From Paenibacillus durus ATCC 35681 (GTDB taxonomy: Bacteria > Bacillota > Bacilli > Paenibacillales > Paenibacillaceae), in the NCBI RefSeq assembly GCF_000993825.1, contig NZ_CP011114.1, forward strand, positions 248,001 to 312,000: a DNA stretch of 64,000 bases. Direction: 5' to 3'. Position 1 is the first letter of the stretch. The number at the start of each line of letters is the position of its first letter. Positions 25,267 through 33,756 of this stretch are shown here, in pieces. Both the position numbers and the translations under genes were made by a program. The notes beneath the pieces were generated by a model. That model had not been told where the DNA came from. It worked only from the letters and a program-made list of their open reading frames with translations, and searched no databases.

Positions 25267-26430
25267 ATGGCAAATGAACGGATCTTTCTGTCCCCGCCTC
25301 ATATGAGCGGACGGGAGCAGCTATATATTAATGAAGCGTTTGATACGAACTGGATTGCGCCGCTCGGCCCCAATGTCGATGCCTTCGAACAGGAGATTGC
25401 CGAATATACGGGCGCGGGCGGAGCGGTTGCCCTGAGTTCGGGCACAGCTGCCATCCATATTGCGCTCTGTCTGCTTGGTGCCGGGCCCGGGGATCGGGTA
25501 TTTTGCTCAAGCTTTACTTTTGTAGCGAGCGCCAATCCCGTGTGTTATGCCGGAGCCGAGCCGGTATTCATCGATTCCGAGCCGCAGACCTGGAATATGT
25601 CGCCCGAAGCGCTGGAGCGGGCGCTTGAAGAGGCGGACCGGGAGGGCCGTTTGCCCAAGGCGGTTATCGTCGTTCATTTGTACGGGCAGAACGCCAAGAT
25701 GAAGGAAATCATGTCTTTATGCGGCCGCTATGATGTGCCGGTTATTGAGGACGCCGCAGAATCATTAGGCTCCACCTATGAAGGCAAGGCGAGCGGCACC
25801 CTTGGCAAGTTCGGCATTTACTCGTTCAACGGCAACAAGATCATTACGACCTCCGGCGGCGGCATGCTTGTATCCGATGATGAAGAGGCGCTGAACAAGG
25901 CGCGCTTCCTGGCGACCCAGGCGAGAGATCCAGCGCCGCATTACCAGCACAGCGTTGTGGGCTATAATTACAGGCTCAGCAATGTGCTTGCGGGCGTGGG
26001 CCGTGCCCAGCTTCAGGTACTGGATGAGCGGGTTGAGGCCAGAAGAACGGTATTCGAGAACTACCGGGAGGCTTTCGGGGGCTTGAAGGGCGTCGAGTTC
26101 ATGCCGGAATTGCCGGGTACGCGTTCGAACCGTTGGCTGACTGCGCTTACGATTGACGAAGAGGATACCGGAGTCAAGATAAGCGATCTGTTAAAGGCGC
26201 TGGCCCAAGATAATATTGAAGCAAGACCCTTGTGGAAGCCGCTTCATCTTCAGCCGATCTTCGAGCGTGCGCTCTTCTATCCGCATAGCGAGACGCTCTG
26301 CGTATCCGAGCGGCTGTTCCGATCCGGCATCTGCCTTCCGTCAGGCTCCAGCATGACACTGGAGCAGCAGCAGCGGGTGATTGACTGCATTCAGCGCTCG
26401 CTGGGGAAGGTTGCGAACCCTGCCCGTTAG
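25267..26430 (+). CDS. epsN: DegT/DnrJ/EryC1/StrS aminotransferase (EpsN-like)
   Basis: About 387 residues. PLP-dependent sugar aminotransferase with SSGTAAIHIAL, the EDAAESLGSTYEGK pocket and the PLP-lysine in SFNGNKIITTSGGGML (near residue 187). The substrate is likely the 4-keto sugar from EpsC, giving UDP-4-amino-4,6-dideoxy-GlcNAc. GTGGAGG precedes ATG 25267. Last gene of the first plus-strand eps block. Confidence 0.92.
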   Translation: MANERIFLSPPHMSGREQLYINEAFDTNWIAPLGPNVDAFEQEIAEYTGAGGAVALSSGTAAIHIALCLLGAGPGDRVFCSSFTFVASANPVCYAGAEPVFIDSEPQTWNMSPEALERALEEADREGRLPKAVIVVHLYGQNAKMKEIMSLCGRYDVPVIEDAAESLGSTYEGKASGTLGKFGIYSFNGNKIITTSGGGMLVSDDEEALNKARFLATQARDPAPHYQHSVVGYNYRLSNVLAGVGRAQLQVLDERVEARRTVFENYREAFGGLKGVEFMPELPGTRSNRWLTALTIDEEDTGVKISDLLKALAQDNIEARPLWKPLHLQPIFERALFYPHSETLCVSERLFRSGICLPSGSSMTLEQQQRVIDCIQRSLGKVANPAR

Positions 26431-26646
26431 GCGCCCGGATTTCCGGACGGTCCCTGCTGTTCGCGAATCCGTAACTTTGCGTAATCGGGAACTTGCGAAA
26501 ATGGGAACTTGAGATTTTGGAAACGGACTGAATCATTAGCGGGCAGAATCCGTAACTTGCTGAATCGGGAACAGGCATGGATTACCACCGTGACCGGAGG
26601 AACGGGCAAACATGTGGTTTGATACGAGCTGCAGCGAGGCGCTACG

Positions 26647-26772
26647 AACCAAACGAACCCAACGAACCAAACGAATCCAATAAACCAAACGAACCAAACG
26701 AATCCAATAAACCAAACGAACCCAATAAACCAAACGAACCAAACGAACCAAAAGAACCCAATAAACCAAACG
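26647..26772. repeat. 9-bp tandem repeat, 14 units
   Basis: Fourteen consecutive 9-mers of the types AACCAAACG, AACCCAACG, AACCAAAAG, AATCCAATA and AACCCAATA. Some variants recur as a two-unit or three-unit higher-order pattern. A minisatellite-like array, likely length-variable between strains. Confidence 0.9.
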
Positions 26773-26996
26773 AACCCTGCAAAAACCTGAAATTGTACAT
26801 CTTTTGTCGGACTTGTAGCTTTTCGCTGGATGGGATGCCTGAAAAAATACAGTTATTTCCTGTCCAACTCTCCAATCCAGCTAGAAAAGCCTGAAATTCC
26901 TGCGCCATAACAGGTTTTTCCCGCTAACTCCCGTTTTTGCTCGAAAAAACCTGCACTTTCGACGTTTTCCAGCAGGAGACCTGAACTAATCCGTAA

Positions 26997-27074
26997 CCAA
27001 CGGGATCCTTGCGGTGCGACCGCCAACGGGATCCTTGCGGTGCGACCGCCAATGGGATCCTTGCGGTGCGGCTG
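26997..27074. repeat. 26-bp direct repeat, 3 units
   Basis: Three adjacent copies of a unit beginning CCAACGGGATCCTTGCGGTG; the third has CCAAT at its start and diverges at its end. It lies just downstream of the epsM stop codon. Confidence 0.85.
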
Positions 27075-27092
27075 CACCGCGCATCCCCTCCA

Positions 27093-27749
27093 TTACAGAT
27101 ACCGTTCGCCCGCTGCGCGCGATCTTGCGATGACGGCGGGCGTCCCATAAGCTACGGCGTAGCCGCCAATATCGGATAGAACGGTGGCCCCCGCCCCAAT
27201 AACGGTATGCTCTCCCACGCTAACGGAGTGGATAACATTCGCTCCCAGGGAGATAACGCTGTATTCGCCGACCGTCACATTCCCGCCTGTCGTCGCGCCC
27301 GGAGCCAATGTGACATAATCCCCGATCCGGCTGTCGTGATCGACCGAAGCCTTCGGATACAGCACGCAGTGCTCGCCGATTACGGTATCGCTGTTAACGA
27401 TGGCCCCCGCCATCACGGCTGTGCCTTGACCGAGCTCCGCTCCCCTGGCGATCCAGGCGCCCGGATGGACAGCCGTCACGAAGGGGAAGCCCGGGTAGAG
27501 GGCGGCGATGCGGGCGGCGACAAGAGCCCGGGTCCAATTATCCCCAATGGCGACGATGCCCCCATGAATGTTCTCCCGATGATCGGCGATATAGTGTTCG
27601 TTTCCAAGAACCCGATACCCGTAAACCTCGGAGCCTGCGGCTTTGTAGCTGTCGAGCAGCCCGGAGATCCGGTATCGTCCTTCCCGTTCAATGGCGTCGA
27701 TGACCGCTTTGGCATGTCCCCCTGCGCCGAACACGACGATGTTTTTCAA
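27093..27749 (-). CDS. epsM: sugar O/N-acetyltransferase, NeuD/PglD/EpsM type
   Basis: About 218 residues. The N-terminal Rossmann-like UDP-sugar-binding part (KNIVVFGAGGHAKAVIDAI) is followed by a left-handed beta-helix of hexapeptide repeats (about residues 95-205: GAELGQGTAVMAGAIVNSDTVIGEH, VTVGEYSVISLGANV). A His in VDHDSRIGDYV is the likely catalytic base. It should acetylate the 4-amino sugar made by EpsN. The open frame continues upstream, but GGGGGG directly before TTG 27749 and family length fix that start. Unlike all other eps sugar genes it is on the minus strand. Confidence 0.9.
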   Translation of the reverse strand: MKNIVVFGAGGHAKAVIDAIEREGRYRISGLLDSYKAAGSEVYGYRVLGNEHYIADHRENIHGGIVAIGDNWTRALVAARIAALYPGFPFVTAVHPGAWIARGAELGQGTAVMAGAIVNSDTVIGEHCVLYPKASVDHDSRIGDYVTLAPGATTGGNVTVGEYSVISLGANVIHSVSVGEHTVIGAGATVLSDIGGYAVAYGTPAVIARSRAAGERYL

Positions 27750-27774
27750 GCAAAATCCCCCCTTTCTTTGTTTC

Positions 27775-27783
27775 AATATAGCA
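27775..27783 (-). promoter_or_regulatory. candidate extended -10 promoter for epsM
   Basis: On the minus strand TGCTATATT (TGn plus TATATT) lies about 25 bp before the TTG start. No clear -35 hexamer at standard distance; TTGATC lies 20 bp upstream. Confidence 0.4.
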
Positions 27784-27830
27784 TATCCCTGCCGGTTCGG
27801 GATCAATTTATTGTTTTTGCGCTCTGACAA

Positions 27831-27860
27831 TTGACAACTTTCTGCCAAGAATGTTACGCT
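27831..27860 (+). promoter_or_regulatory. promoter of the first nucleotidyltransferase gene
   Basis: TTGACA (27831-27836), 18-bp spacer, TACGCT (27855-27860) preceded by TGT. The same arrangement, including CTTTC after the -35 and TGTTACGCT, recurs before the paralogous gene at 42371, which argues that it is real. Confidence 0.55.
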
Positions 27861-27868
27861 TTGTTTGT

Positions 27869-27884
27869 GTTCGTTAAATAGAAC
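27869..27884. promoter_or_regulatory. SinR-type operator palindrome
   Basis: GTTCGTTAAATAGAAC with the same 16-bp geometry as the other sites; both halves are relaxed matches (GTTCGTT, GTTCTAT). It lies just downstream of the predicted start of transcription of the nucleotidyltransferase gene and upstream of divergent epsM. Confidence 0.5.
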
Positions 27885-27933
27885 GAATCTGACTTTCTTG
27901 TTCGCTATGTTCTCGGAGGTAAGGAGATATCCC

Positions 27934-29118
27934 ATGAGAAATCCATTTGCTCTGAAGACGGAAGTCCTATCAACCGAAATGCAGCTTCTTCTGGCGCTTC
28001 TTGGCGCGGAGAAGGTGGAGGATTTGCCTGTCCGCCGTCCGGAGCTGTTCCGTGGGATGGACTGGGAAGCGTTTATCGAGCTGGCTGTGCATCACCGCGT
28101 GTACCCTAATCTTTATCCCAAGCTGAAAAATCTGAGGGAGGACGCGGTGCCGGCCGAAGTAATCAGCTGTCTTTATAATTTCTACAGCCGGAATACGTTT
28201 CAGATGCTTCATTTGAGCGGTGAAATGGAGTTTATTGGAGGGGAGCTGGACCGAAAGAATATCCGCGCGCTTTTTCTGAAAGGTCCGGTCATTGCCAAGG
28301 ATCTCTATGGCGATATATCCCTGCGAACCTCCTGTGACCTGGATCTGCTGATCCCGCTTACCGAACTGGATGCGGCGGAGTCCTTGCTGGCCGGTCTCGG
28401 CTATGTGAAAGACGATTATATCCATACCGTTCTGAACGATTGGAAGTGGAGGCATCACCATACAACCTTTACCCATCCGAAAAAAGGAATCAAAGTGGAG
28501 CTTCACTGGAGACTTAATCCCGCTCCTTCTAGAGAGCCTGACTTTGAAGAACTGTGGAGCCGCAGGCGGATTAGCGATCTGACCCGGCAGCCGATCGCTT
28601 ATTTGGGGCAGGAGGACTTGTTCCTGTTTCTCGTCTCCCACGGGGCGCGGCACGGATGGTCGAGGCTGCGGTGGCTGCTGGATATCAAACAGCTATTGCT
28701 TCAACAGCCGGATGCCGGGAAATTGACCGCTCTGCTCCGCAAATATCATTACTACCATGCCGGCGGGCAGGCGTTGACGCTGGCCGGCGGACTGCTGGAC
28801 GCCGAGATCTCCGCCGGGCTTCGCAGCATGGAGCGCGCCCCGAAATCGCGGGCAATGGCGCAGCAGGCGATGTTCTACTTGGAACGGATGATCAATCTGC
28901 ATTCCATCCCCGTTCCTGAGGACGTTGCCTCTTATCACAAGCGGCATCAATTTGCGCTGCTTGCGCCGATTCAGAAGTTTAAGTTTATCCTGAGCTTTCT
29001 TTTTCCCTATCCGGAGGATGCGGAAACGCTGCCTCTGCCGAAAAATTTGCATTTTCTATATTTTCCGCTGCGGCCTTTTTTGTGGGCCTGGAGAAAAACG
29101 GTAGGTGTGCAGAGATGA
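27934..29118 (+). CDS. nucleotidyltransferase family protein (PF14907-like), copy 1
   Basis: About 394 residues. It shows the pattern of the uncharacterised nucleotidyltransferase family: LKGPVIAKDLYGDISLRTSCDLDLLIP (about residues 112-138) carries the D-x-D of the Pol-beta-type active site, followed by KVELHWRLNPAP with a third acidic residue. ATG 27934 behind GGAGGTAAGGAG is chosen; it also matches the start of the paralogue at 42371. Family members occur in lasso-peptide clusters and in EPS-associated HPr-rel-A systems, where they modify phosphate groups. Its stop overlaps the next glycosyltransferase start (ATGA), so it heads the second eps block. Confidence 0.8.
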   Translation: MRNPFALKTEVLSTEMQLLLALLGAEKVEDLPVRRPELFRGMDWEAFIELAVHHRVYPNLYPKLKNLREDAVPAEVISCLYNFYSRNTFQMLHLSGEMEFIGGELDRKNIRALFLKGPVIAKDLYGDISLRTSCDLDLLIPLTELDAAESLLAGLGYVKDDYIHTVLNDWKWRHHHTTFTHPKKGIKVELHWRLNPAPSREPDFEELWSRRRISDLTRQPIAYLGQEDLFLFLVSHGARHGWSRLRWLLDIKQLLLQQPDAGKLTALLRKYHYYHAGGQALTLAGGLLDAEISAGLRSMERAPKSRAMAQQAMFYLERMINLHSIPVPEDVASYHKRHQFALLAPIQKFKFILSFLFPYPEDAETLPLPKNLHFLYFPLRPFLWAWRKTVGVQR

Positions 29119-30344
29119 AAAAACTGCTGATCGCTTCATATGATATGGAAGTTGGCGGAGTAGAGCGCAGTCTGGCGGGCATGCTTAACCATTTTGACTA
29201 CCCATCCTATGCCGTTGACCTCATGCTGTACCGCCACACCGGAGAATTTATGGAACTGCTGCCGTCCGCAGCGAGGCTTCTTCCCGAGCAGCCGCCCTAT
29301 GCGACGTTCCGCAAGTCTATATATGAAGTCTTCCGCAGCGGACATTTCATGATCGGGCTGGGACGGCTCTTATCCAGACTGCATGCTTCAGCGGTAGGGA
29401 AGAGGAAAGGATTTAAGGAATTAGGGTACTTCCAAATGCAGTTGATGTGGAAATACACCCTTCCTTTTCTTCCCCGTCTGGACCCGGAATATGATGCCGC
29501 CATCAGCTATTTGTGGCCGCATGATTTTGTCGCTGACAAGGTGTCGGCAAGAACGAAGATCGCCTGGATTCATACGGATTACTCCACGGTTGAGACGAAT
29601 GTGGACATGGATTTGAAGACGTGGGACAAGTTCGACCGCATTGTGGCGGTATCTGAAGCCTGCAAAGAGTCTTTTTTAGCAAAATATGGGAGTCTTAAAA
29701 ATAAGGTGATCGTCATCGAGAATATGACCTCGCCGGAATTTATCCGATCCATGGCCGTAAAAGAATCCGCCGGCGATATGGCGCGGGACCCGCGCTTCAA
29801 GCTTGTTACGGTGGCGAGATTGTCGCATGCCAAAGGAATTGACAACGCGGTCAGAGCGCTCAAGCTGCTGAAAGACCGGGGATATGACGATATCGCCTGG
29901 TATGTGGTCGGTTACGGTGGAGACGAGGATTTAATCCGGAAACTGATCGCCGAGTCCGGGCTTGAGGACCAATTTATTCTTCTGGGCAAGCAGATCAATC
30001 CTTATCCGTATATCCACTGCGCAGACCTGTACGTTCAGCCCTCGCGTTATGAGGGGAAGGCGGTTACGGTTACGGAAGCCAAGATTCTCGGGAAGCCGGT
30101 GCTGATTACCGATTACACAACGTCCCGCAGTCAGGTGACGGACGGAATTGACGGCAGGATCACAGCCTTGTCGGTGGAGGGAATCGCGGATGGCATAGAG
30201 GAACTTTACCTCCGTCCCGATGTGCGTGAGAAGCTGGCGGATCACTGCCGGAAAGCCGATTATGGCAATAGCAGTGAACTGGAGAAGCTATACCGCTGTA
30301 TGGACGAGAGTGATGCGAAGGAGGGTGTTCTTAGTGCGGTATAA
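29115..30344 (+). CDS. glycosyltransferase family 4
   Basis: About 409 residues, GT-B. N-terminal GGVERSLAGMLNHFDYPSYAVDLML, central AWIHTDYSTVETN and VAVSEACKESF, C-terminal PYPYIHCADLYVQPSRYEGKAVTVTEAKIL. It is the first of three related GT4 genes in this block (also 32550 and 33757), which share the N-terminal GG-x-E-x-SL and the E-G-K/R-x5-EAKIL donor motif. The start at ATG 29115 overlaps the previous stop by 4 bp. Confidence 0.85.
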   Translation: MKKLLIASYDMEVGGVERSLAGMLNHFDYPSYAVDLMLYRHTGEFMELLPSAARLLPEQPPYATFRKSIYEVFRSGHFMIGLGRLLSRLHASAVGKRKGFKELGYFQMQLMWKYTLPFLPRLDPEYDAAISYLWPHDFVADKVSARTKIAWIHTDYSTVETNVDMDLKTWDKFDRIVAVSEACKESFLAKYGSLKNKVIVIENMTSPEFIRSMAVKESAGDMARDPRFKLVTVARLSHAKGIDNAVRALKLLKDRGYDDIAWYVVGYGGDEDLIRKLIAESGLEDQFILLGKQINPYPYIHCADLYVQPSRYEGKAVTVTEAKILGKPVLITDYTTSRSQVTDGIDGRITALSVEGIADGIEELYLRPDVREKLADHCRKADYGNSSELEKLYRCMDESDAKEGVLSAV

Positions 30345-31365
30345 TGTCAGCGTTATTATTCCGGTATTTAACGCGGAGCCTTATCTTGCCGAGTGCATCC
30401 GGTCCCTTCAAGCCCAGACACTTACGGATTGCGAGTTCATTTTTGTCAACGACGGCTCTCTAGATGGCAGCCGGGTGATCATCGAAGCCGCGATGAAGGA
30501 TGATCCCCGTATCCGGCTGATCAACCAGGAGAACCAGGGGGTGAGCATGGCGCGAAACCGGGGGCTGGTGATCGCTACGGGGGAATATGTCGGCTTCGTT
30601 GACGCTGATGATTACATCGAAAGCGATATGTACAGCACGTTGTACGGCCTGGCGGCGCTTGAGCGCTGCGATGCCGTGGTCTCGAATCTGGAGAGCGAGA
30701 TCGACGGGCGGCCGGTCGTCACCCGATATCCTTTTGCCCAAGGAAGGCTGCTGGACAGGGAATTTATCCAAGCGGAAATCCTGCCCCGTTTTTTGAAGGC
30801 CGATGATCTGAATACGTCGGTCAATAAGATATACAAGCGGAGCGTCATTTCGGAGCATTCCATCAAGTTTCCGGAAAAGGTGGCTTTGGGCGAGGACGCG
30901 CTGTTCAATATTCATTTTTTTGCCCGGGCCGCTTCTATGAGATATATCGATTACACGGGTTACCACTACAGAGAGGTGCAGGGGAGCGCCACTAGGAATA
31001 TTATGGAAAAAGATTACTTCGGCCAGGCACTCCGGATTTATCAGACGGAACCGCCGGAAATCTATAGAGAGCTCCTGTCCGAGCCTCTTATTAAGCGTTT
31101 GAAAGCCATTCGTTTTATCAAGACGGCCATGGCCTGCATCTACATTTATTTGAAGCCTTCCAAGACGGTAACCTTCCGGCAAAGGTATCGCTACATAAGC
31201 CAATTAATCAACAACCCTCACGTAAGGGAGGCGCTGCCCGTATATTGCGAAGCGGAATTCGGACAACTGGGCAGGTTCGAGAAGGCGACCATAATGATGA
31301 TCCGTACCAGATTGACACTGGGCCTCGTAGGCATAGCCGCTTACAGCAGGCTGAGAAACGCCTAA
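30334..31365 (+). CDS. glycosyltransferase family 2 (EpsH/EpsJ-like)
   Basis: About 343 residues. GT-A domain: VIIPVFNAEPYLAECIRSLQ, VNDGSLDGS, NQGVSMARNRGL, VDADDYIE. GTG 30334 is preceded by AAGGAGGG at the right distance and overlaps the previous gene by 11 bp. The length equals that of B. subtilis EpsJ/EpsH. Confidence 0.87.
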   Translation: MRYNVSVIIPVFNAEPYLAECIRSLQAQTLTDCEFIFVNDGSLDGSRVIIEAAMKDDPRIRLINQENQGVSMARNRGLVIATGEYVGFVDADDYIESDMYSTLYGLAALERCDAVVSNLESEIDGRPVVTRYPFAQGRLLDREFIQAEILPRFLKADDLNTSVNKIYKRSVISEHSIKFPEKVALGEDALFNIHFFARAASMRYIDYTGYHYREVQGSATRNIMEKDYFGQALRIYQTEPPEIYRELLSEPLIKRLKAIRFIKTAMACIYIYLKPSKTVTFRQRYRYISQLINNPHVREALPVYCEAEFGQLGRFEKATIMMIRTRLTLGLVGIAAYSRLRNA

Positions 31366-31383
31366 TATTAGGAGTGATGAGTC

Positions 31384-32541
31384 ATGAAAATTATGATGTT
31401 TGCGCATGGCGGCAGCTTAAATCGGGGATGCGAGGCGATTGTCCGCTCCTCCGCTCAAATGATCAAGGAGAACATCAGCGGAGCAAGGGTGTTCCTGGCA
31501 TCCGAGCAGCCGCATACCGACCGGGCCATTCCGGACCTGGACGGAATTTACGACGGCTCCAAATCGGAGATCGTGAGGCCGTCCCTGCAGTGGATGATGT
31601 CCGCGGTCCGTTTCAAGCTGCTTAAGGATGAGTCCTATGCCACCGGGATCATTGAACAGAACACGATCAGCCGGATCAAGGACGTCGATGTGTGTATGTC
31701 CATTGGGGGCGATAATTACTGCTACGGCGAGCAGCCGGGCTGGTATGAGATCGACCGCAGAGTCAAGCGGCAGGGCAAGAAGCTGGTGCTGTGGGGCTGT
31801 TCGATTGGGGAAGAAGACATGACCGACAGAAAGCTTGCCGATCTTAAGTTGTTCGACTTGATTCTGGCCCGCGAAAGCCTGACATACAATATGCTGCAAG
31901 AGCAGGGCCTGCGAAATGTCCGGCTATGCGCCGATCCGGCCTTTACGATGGCTAAGGAGGAGCTTCCGCTTCCTGACGGCTGGCAGCCCGGAAATACAAT
32001 AGGCGTTAACTTTAGCCCGCTCGTCAGCAGCCGCAACAAGCAGTCGGGCTCGGCGGTGCGCGAATTGCTGTCGCATATTTTGCGGACGACGGATATGACG
32101 ATTGCGCTGACCCCGCATGTGATGGTGGACGGCAACAACGACTATGAGCTTTTACGGTTATTCCATGAGGAATTTAAAGACACCGGCAGAGTCATCCTGC
32201 TTCCCGATCATCTCACGGCGGTTCAATATAAAGGCTATATTGCGCGGATGAGATTCTTCATCGGGGCCAGGACCCATGCAACCATTGCGGCATACTCCAA
32301 TTTTGTTCCCACGATGGTGCTTGGTTACAGCGTCAAGTCCAAGGGGATTGCGAAAGATCTGTTCGGCGAGGAGAAGCTGGTGCTCGGTATTAAGGAAATT
32401 TCCAGCGGCGGCAATCTGATTGCTAAATTTAGTGAAATGCTGGTAGAAGAAGAAGAGATTAAGGCGGCGCTGAGGCAATCCGTACCCCGGATTCAGCAAA
32501 TGTCCTATAAAGCGGTCGACTACTTGAAAGAGCTCGCCTAG
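31384..32541 (+). CDS. polysaccharide pyruvyl transferase family protein
   Basis: A 385-residue protein of the PF04230 type (CsaB, EpsI, EpsO relatives): FAHGGSLNRGCEAIVRSSAQMI at the N-terminus, CMSIGGDNYCY, LWGCSIGEED, LARESLTYNML, and IGARTHATIAAYSNFVPTMVLGYSVKSKGIA at the C-terminus. It would transfer pyruvate from PEP to an EPS sugar, adding negative charge. Pyruvylated wall sugars are also the ligand type for SLH domains, and an SLH protein is encoded at 5395. Confidence 0.9.
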   Translation: MKIMMFAHGGSLNRGCEAIVRSSAQMIKENISGARVFLASEQPHTDRAIPDLDGIYDGSKSEIVRPSLQWMMSAVRFKLLKDESYATGIIEQNTISRIKDVDVCMSIGGDNYCYGEQPGWYEIDRRVKRQGKKLVLWGCSIGEEDMTDRKLADLKLFDLILARESLTYNMLQEQGLRNVRLCADPAFTMAKEELPLPDGWQPGNTIGVNFSPLVSSRNKQSGSAVRELLSHILRTTDMTIALTPHVMVDGNNDYELLRLFHEEFKDTGRVILLPDHLTAVQYKGYIARMRFFIGARTHATIAAYSNFVPTMVLGYSVKSKGIAKDLFGEEKLVLGIKEISSGGNLIAKFSEMLVEEEEIKAALRQSVPRIQQMSYKAVDYLKELA

Positions 32542-32549
32542 AGGTGAAC

Positions 32550-33743
32550 ATGACAAAAAAACTTCTATTTGTTATACCGAGTCTGACTTCCGGCGGCGGT
32601 GAACGGAGTCTGATCAATCTGCTGAGCCAAATCGACTATAACGCGTATGAGGTTGACCTTTTCTTGTTGAATCATGAAGGACTGTTTATGGAGTTTATTC
32701 CGCCGGAAGTGAATGTGCTGCCCGTCCCCAAGCATTACAAACGCTTTGTCCTGCCTCTGCCCAAGGCTGTGCTGAAGCTGCTGTTGGCTGGACATTTTAC
32801 ACTGGTGTATCACCGCCTCATGTTTAGCCTGAAGAACCGGGGCGCAGGCAATGACTCCGTGAAAGAGCAGTACAGCTGGAAGCACCTGTCGTGTTTTTTC
32901 CATATTCTACCTAAGAAGTATGATACGGCGATCGGGTTCCTTGAGAAGACTTCGATCTATTTCTGTGTCGAGAAGGCCAAGGCCAAGAGCAAAATCGGCT
33001 GGATTCATATTGACTACGATAAGCTCGGGATGGACCCCGTCTTTGACGAACGTTATTTCGAGCAGCTGCAGCATCTGGTCACGGTATCGGAAGAATGCGC
33101 CAACATATTGGTCAAAAGATTTCCGGAGCAGGACCACAAGGTCAATGTGATTCATAATATTGTGTCCCCGGTGCTGATCAAGCAGCTCGCCATGCAAAAT
33201 CCGCCCGATGATTTCAGCAGCAATGAGGATGGAATTAACATTCTATCCATCGGCCGGCTGCATCCGCAAAAAGCCTTCGAGTTGGCTATTGAAGCCTGCA
33301 AAGAGCTGGTCGATAAAGGCTACAACGTCCGTTGGAGCATTATCGGCGATGGAGAGGAACGGCAAAAGCTGACCCAGATGATCCGCCATTACGGGCTTCA
33401 GGATCATTTCAGGCTGCTGGGACTCCGCTCCAACCCGTATCCCTATATCCAAAGGGCCGATTTGTATGTCCAAACCTCCCGGTTCGAGGGCAAATCCATC
33501 GCGATCGATGAGGCGAAAATATTGAAAAAACCAATCGTGGTCACCAACTTCAGCACCGCCAGAGACCAAATCCGCCACGGCTTCGACGGGCTGATCGTGG
33601 ACATGAATCCGTCCGCCATCGCGGCGGGAATCGAGCAGCTTATCGCGGATCGGGGGCTTCGAGCCCGGCTGTCGGATAATCTGGGGCAGCTTGAGCTTGG
33701 GACCGAGGATGAAATTTATAAGTTCTATAATTTACTCGCATAG
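32550..33743 (+). CDS. glycosyltransferase family 4
   Basis: About 397 residues, GT-B. FVIPSLTSGGGERSLINLLSQIDY, IGWIHIDYDKLGMDP, VTVSEECANIL, SIGRLHPQKAFELAIEA and VQTSRFEGKSIAIDEAKILKKPIV. Closely related to the next gene and to 29115. GAGGTG just before ATG 32550; GTG 32544 is an alternative. Confidence 0.87.
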   Translation: MTKKLLFVIPSLTSGGGERSLINLLSQIDYNAYEVDLFLLNHEGLFMEFIPPEVNVLPVPKHYKRFVLPLPKAVLKLLLAGHFTLVYHRLMFSLKNRGAGNDSVKEQYSWKHLSCFFHILPKKYDTAIGFLEKTSIYFCVEKAKAKSKIGWIHIDYDKLGMDPVFDERYFEQLQHLVTVSEECANILVKRFPEQDHKVNVIHNIVSPVLIKQLAMQNPPDDFSSNEDGINILSIGRLHPQKAFELAIEACKELVDKGYNVRWSIIGDGEERQKLTQMIRHYGLQDHFRLLGLRSNPYPYIQRADLYVQTSRFEGKSIAIDEAKILKKPIVVTNFSTARDQIRHGFDGLIVDMNPSAIAAGIEQLIADRGLRARLSDNLGQLELGTEDEIYKFYNLLA

Positions 33744-33756
33744 AAGGGTGAGTGCC

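Larger units (their letters stand above)
26431..27092. other. repeat-rich non-coding region between epsN and the inverted epsM
   Basis: About 660 bp without a credible gene. It holds two diverged copies of an AATCCGTAACTT(T)GC... unit (about 26463-26490 and 26549-26575), a 9-bp tandem array, a 26-bp triplicated unit, and nothing I recognise as a promoter. Open frames on both strands over the 9-bp array are an effect of the multiple-of-three period. Confidence 0.7.

Noticed and set aside
26577..26894. Open frames over the 9-bp array (Asn-Glu-Pro repeats on plus, Gly-Ser-Phe repeats on minus)
   Set aside because: Created by a repeat period divisible by three; no ribosome binding site, no signal peptide, and both strands are open equally.
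26431..27092. CRISPR array
   Set aside because: The 26-bp repeats are directly adjacent with no spacers and there are no cas genes.
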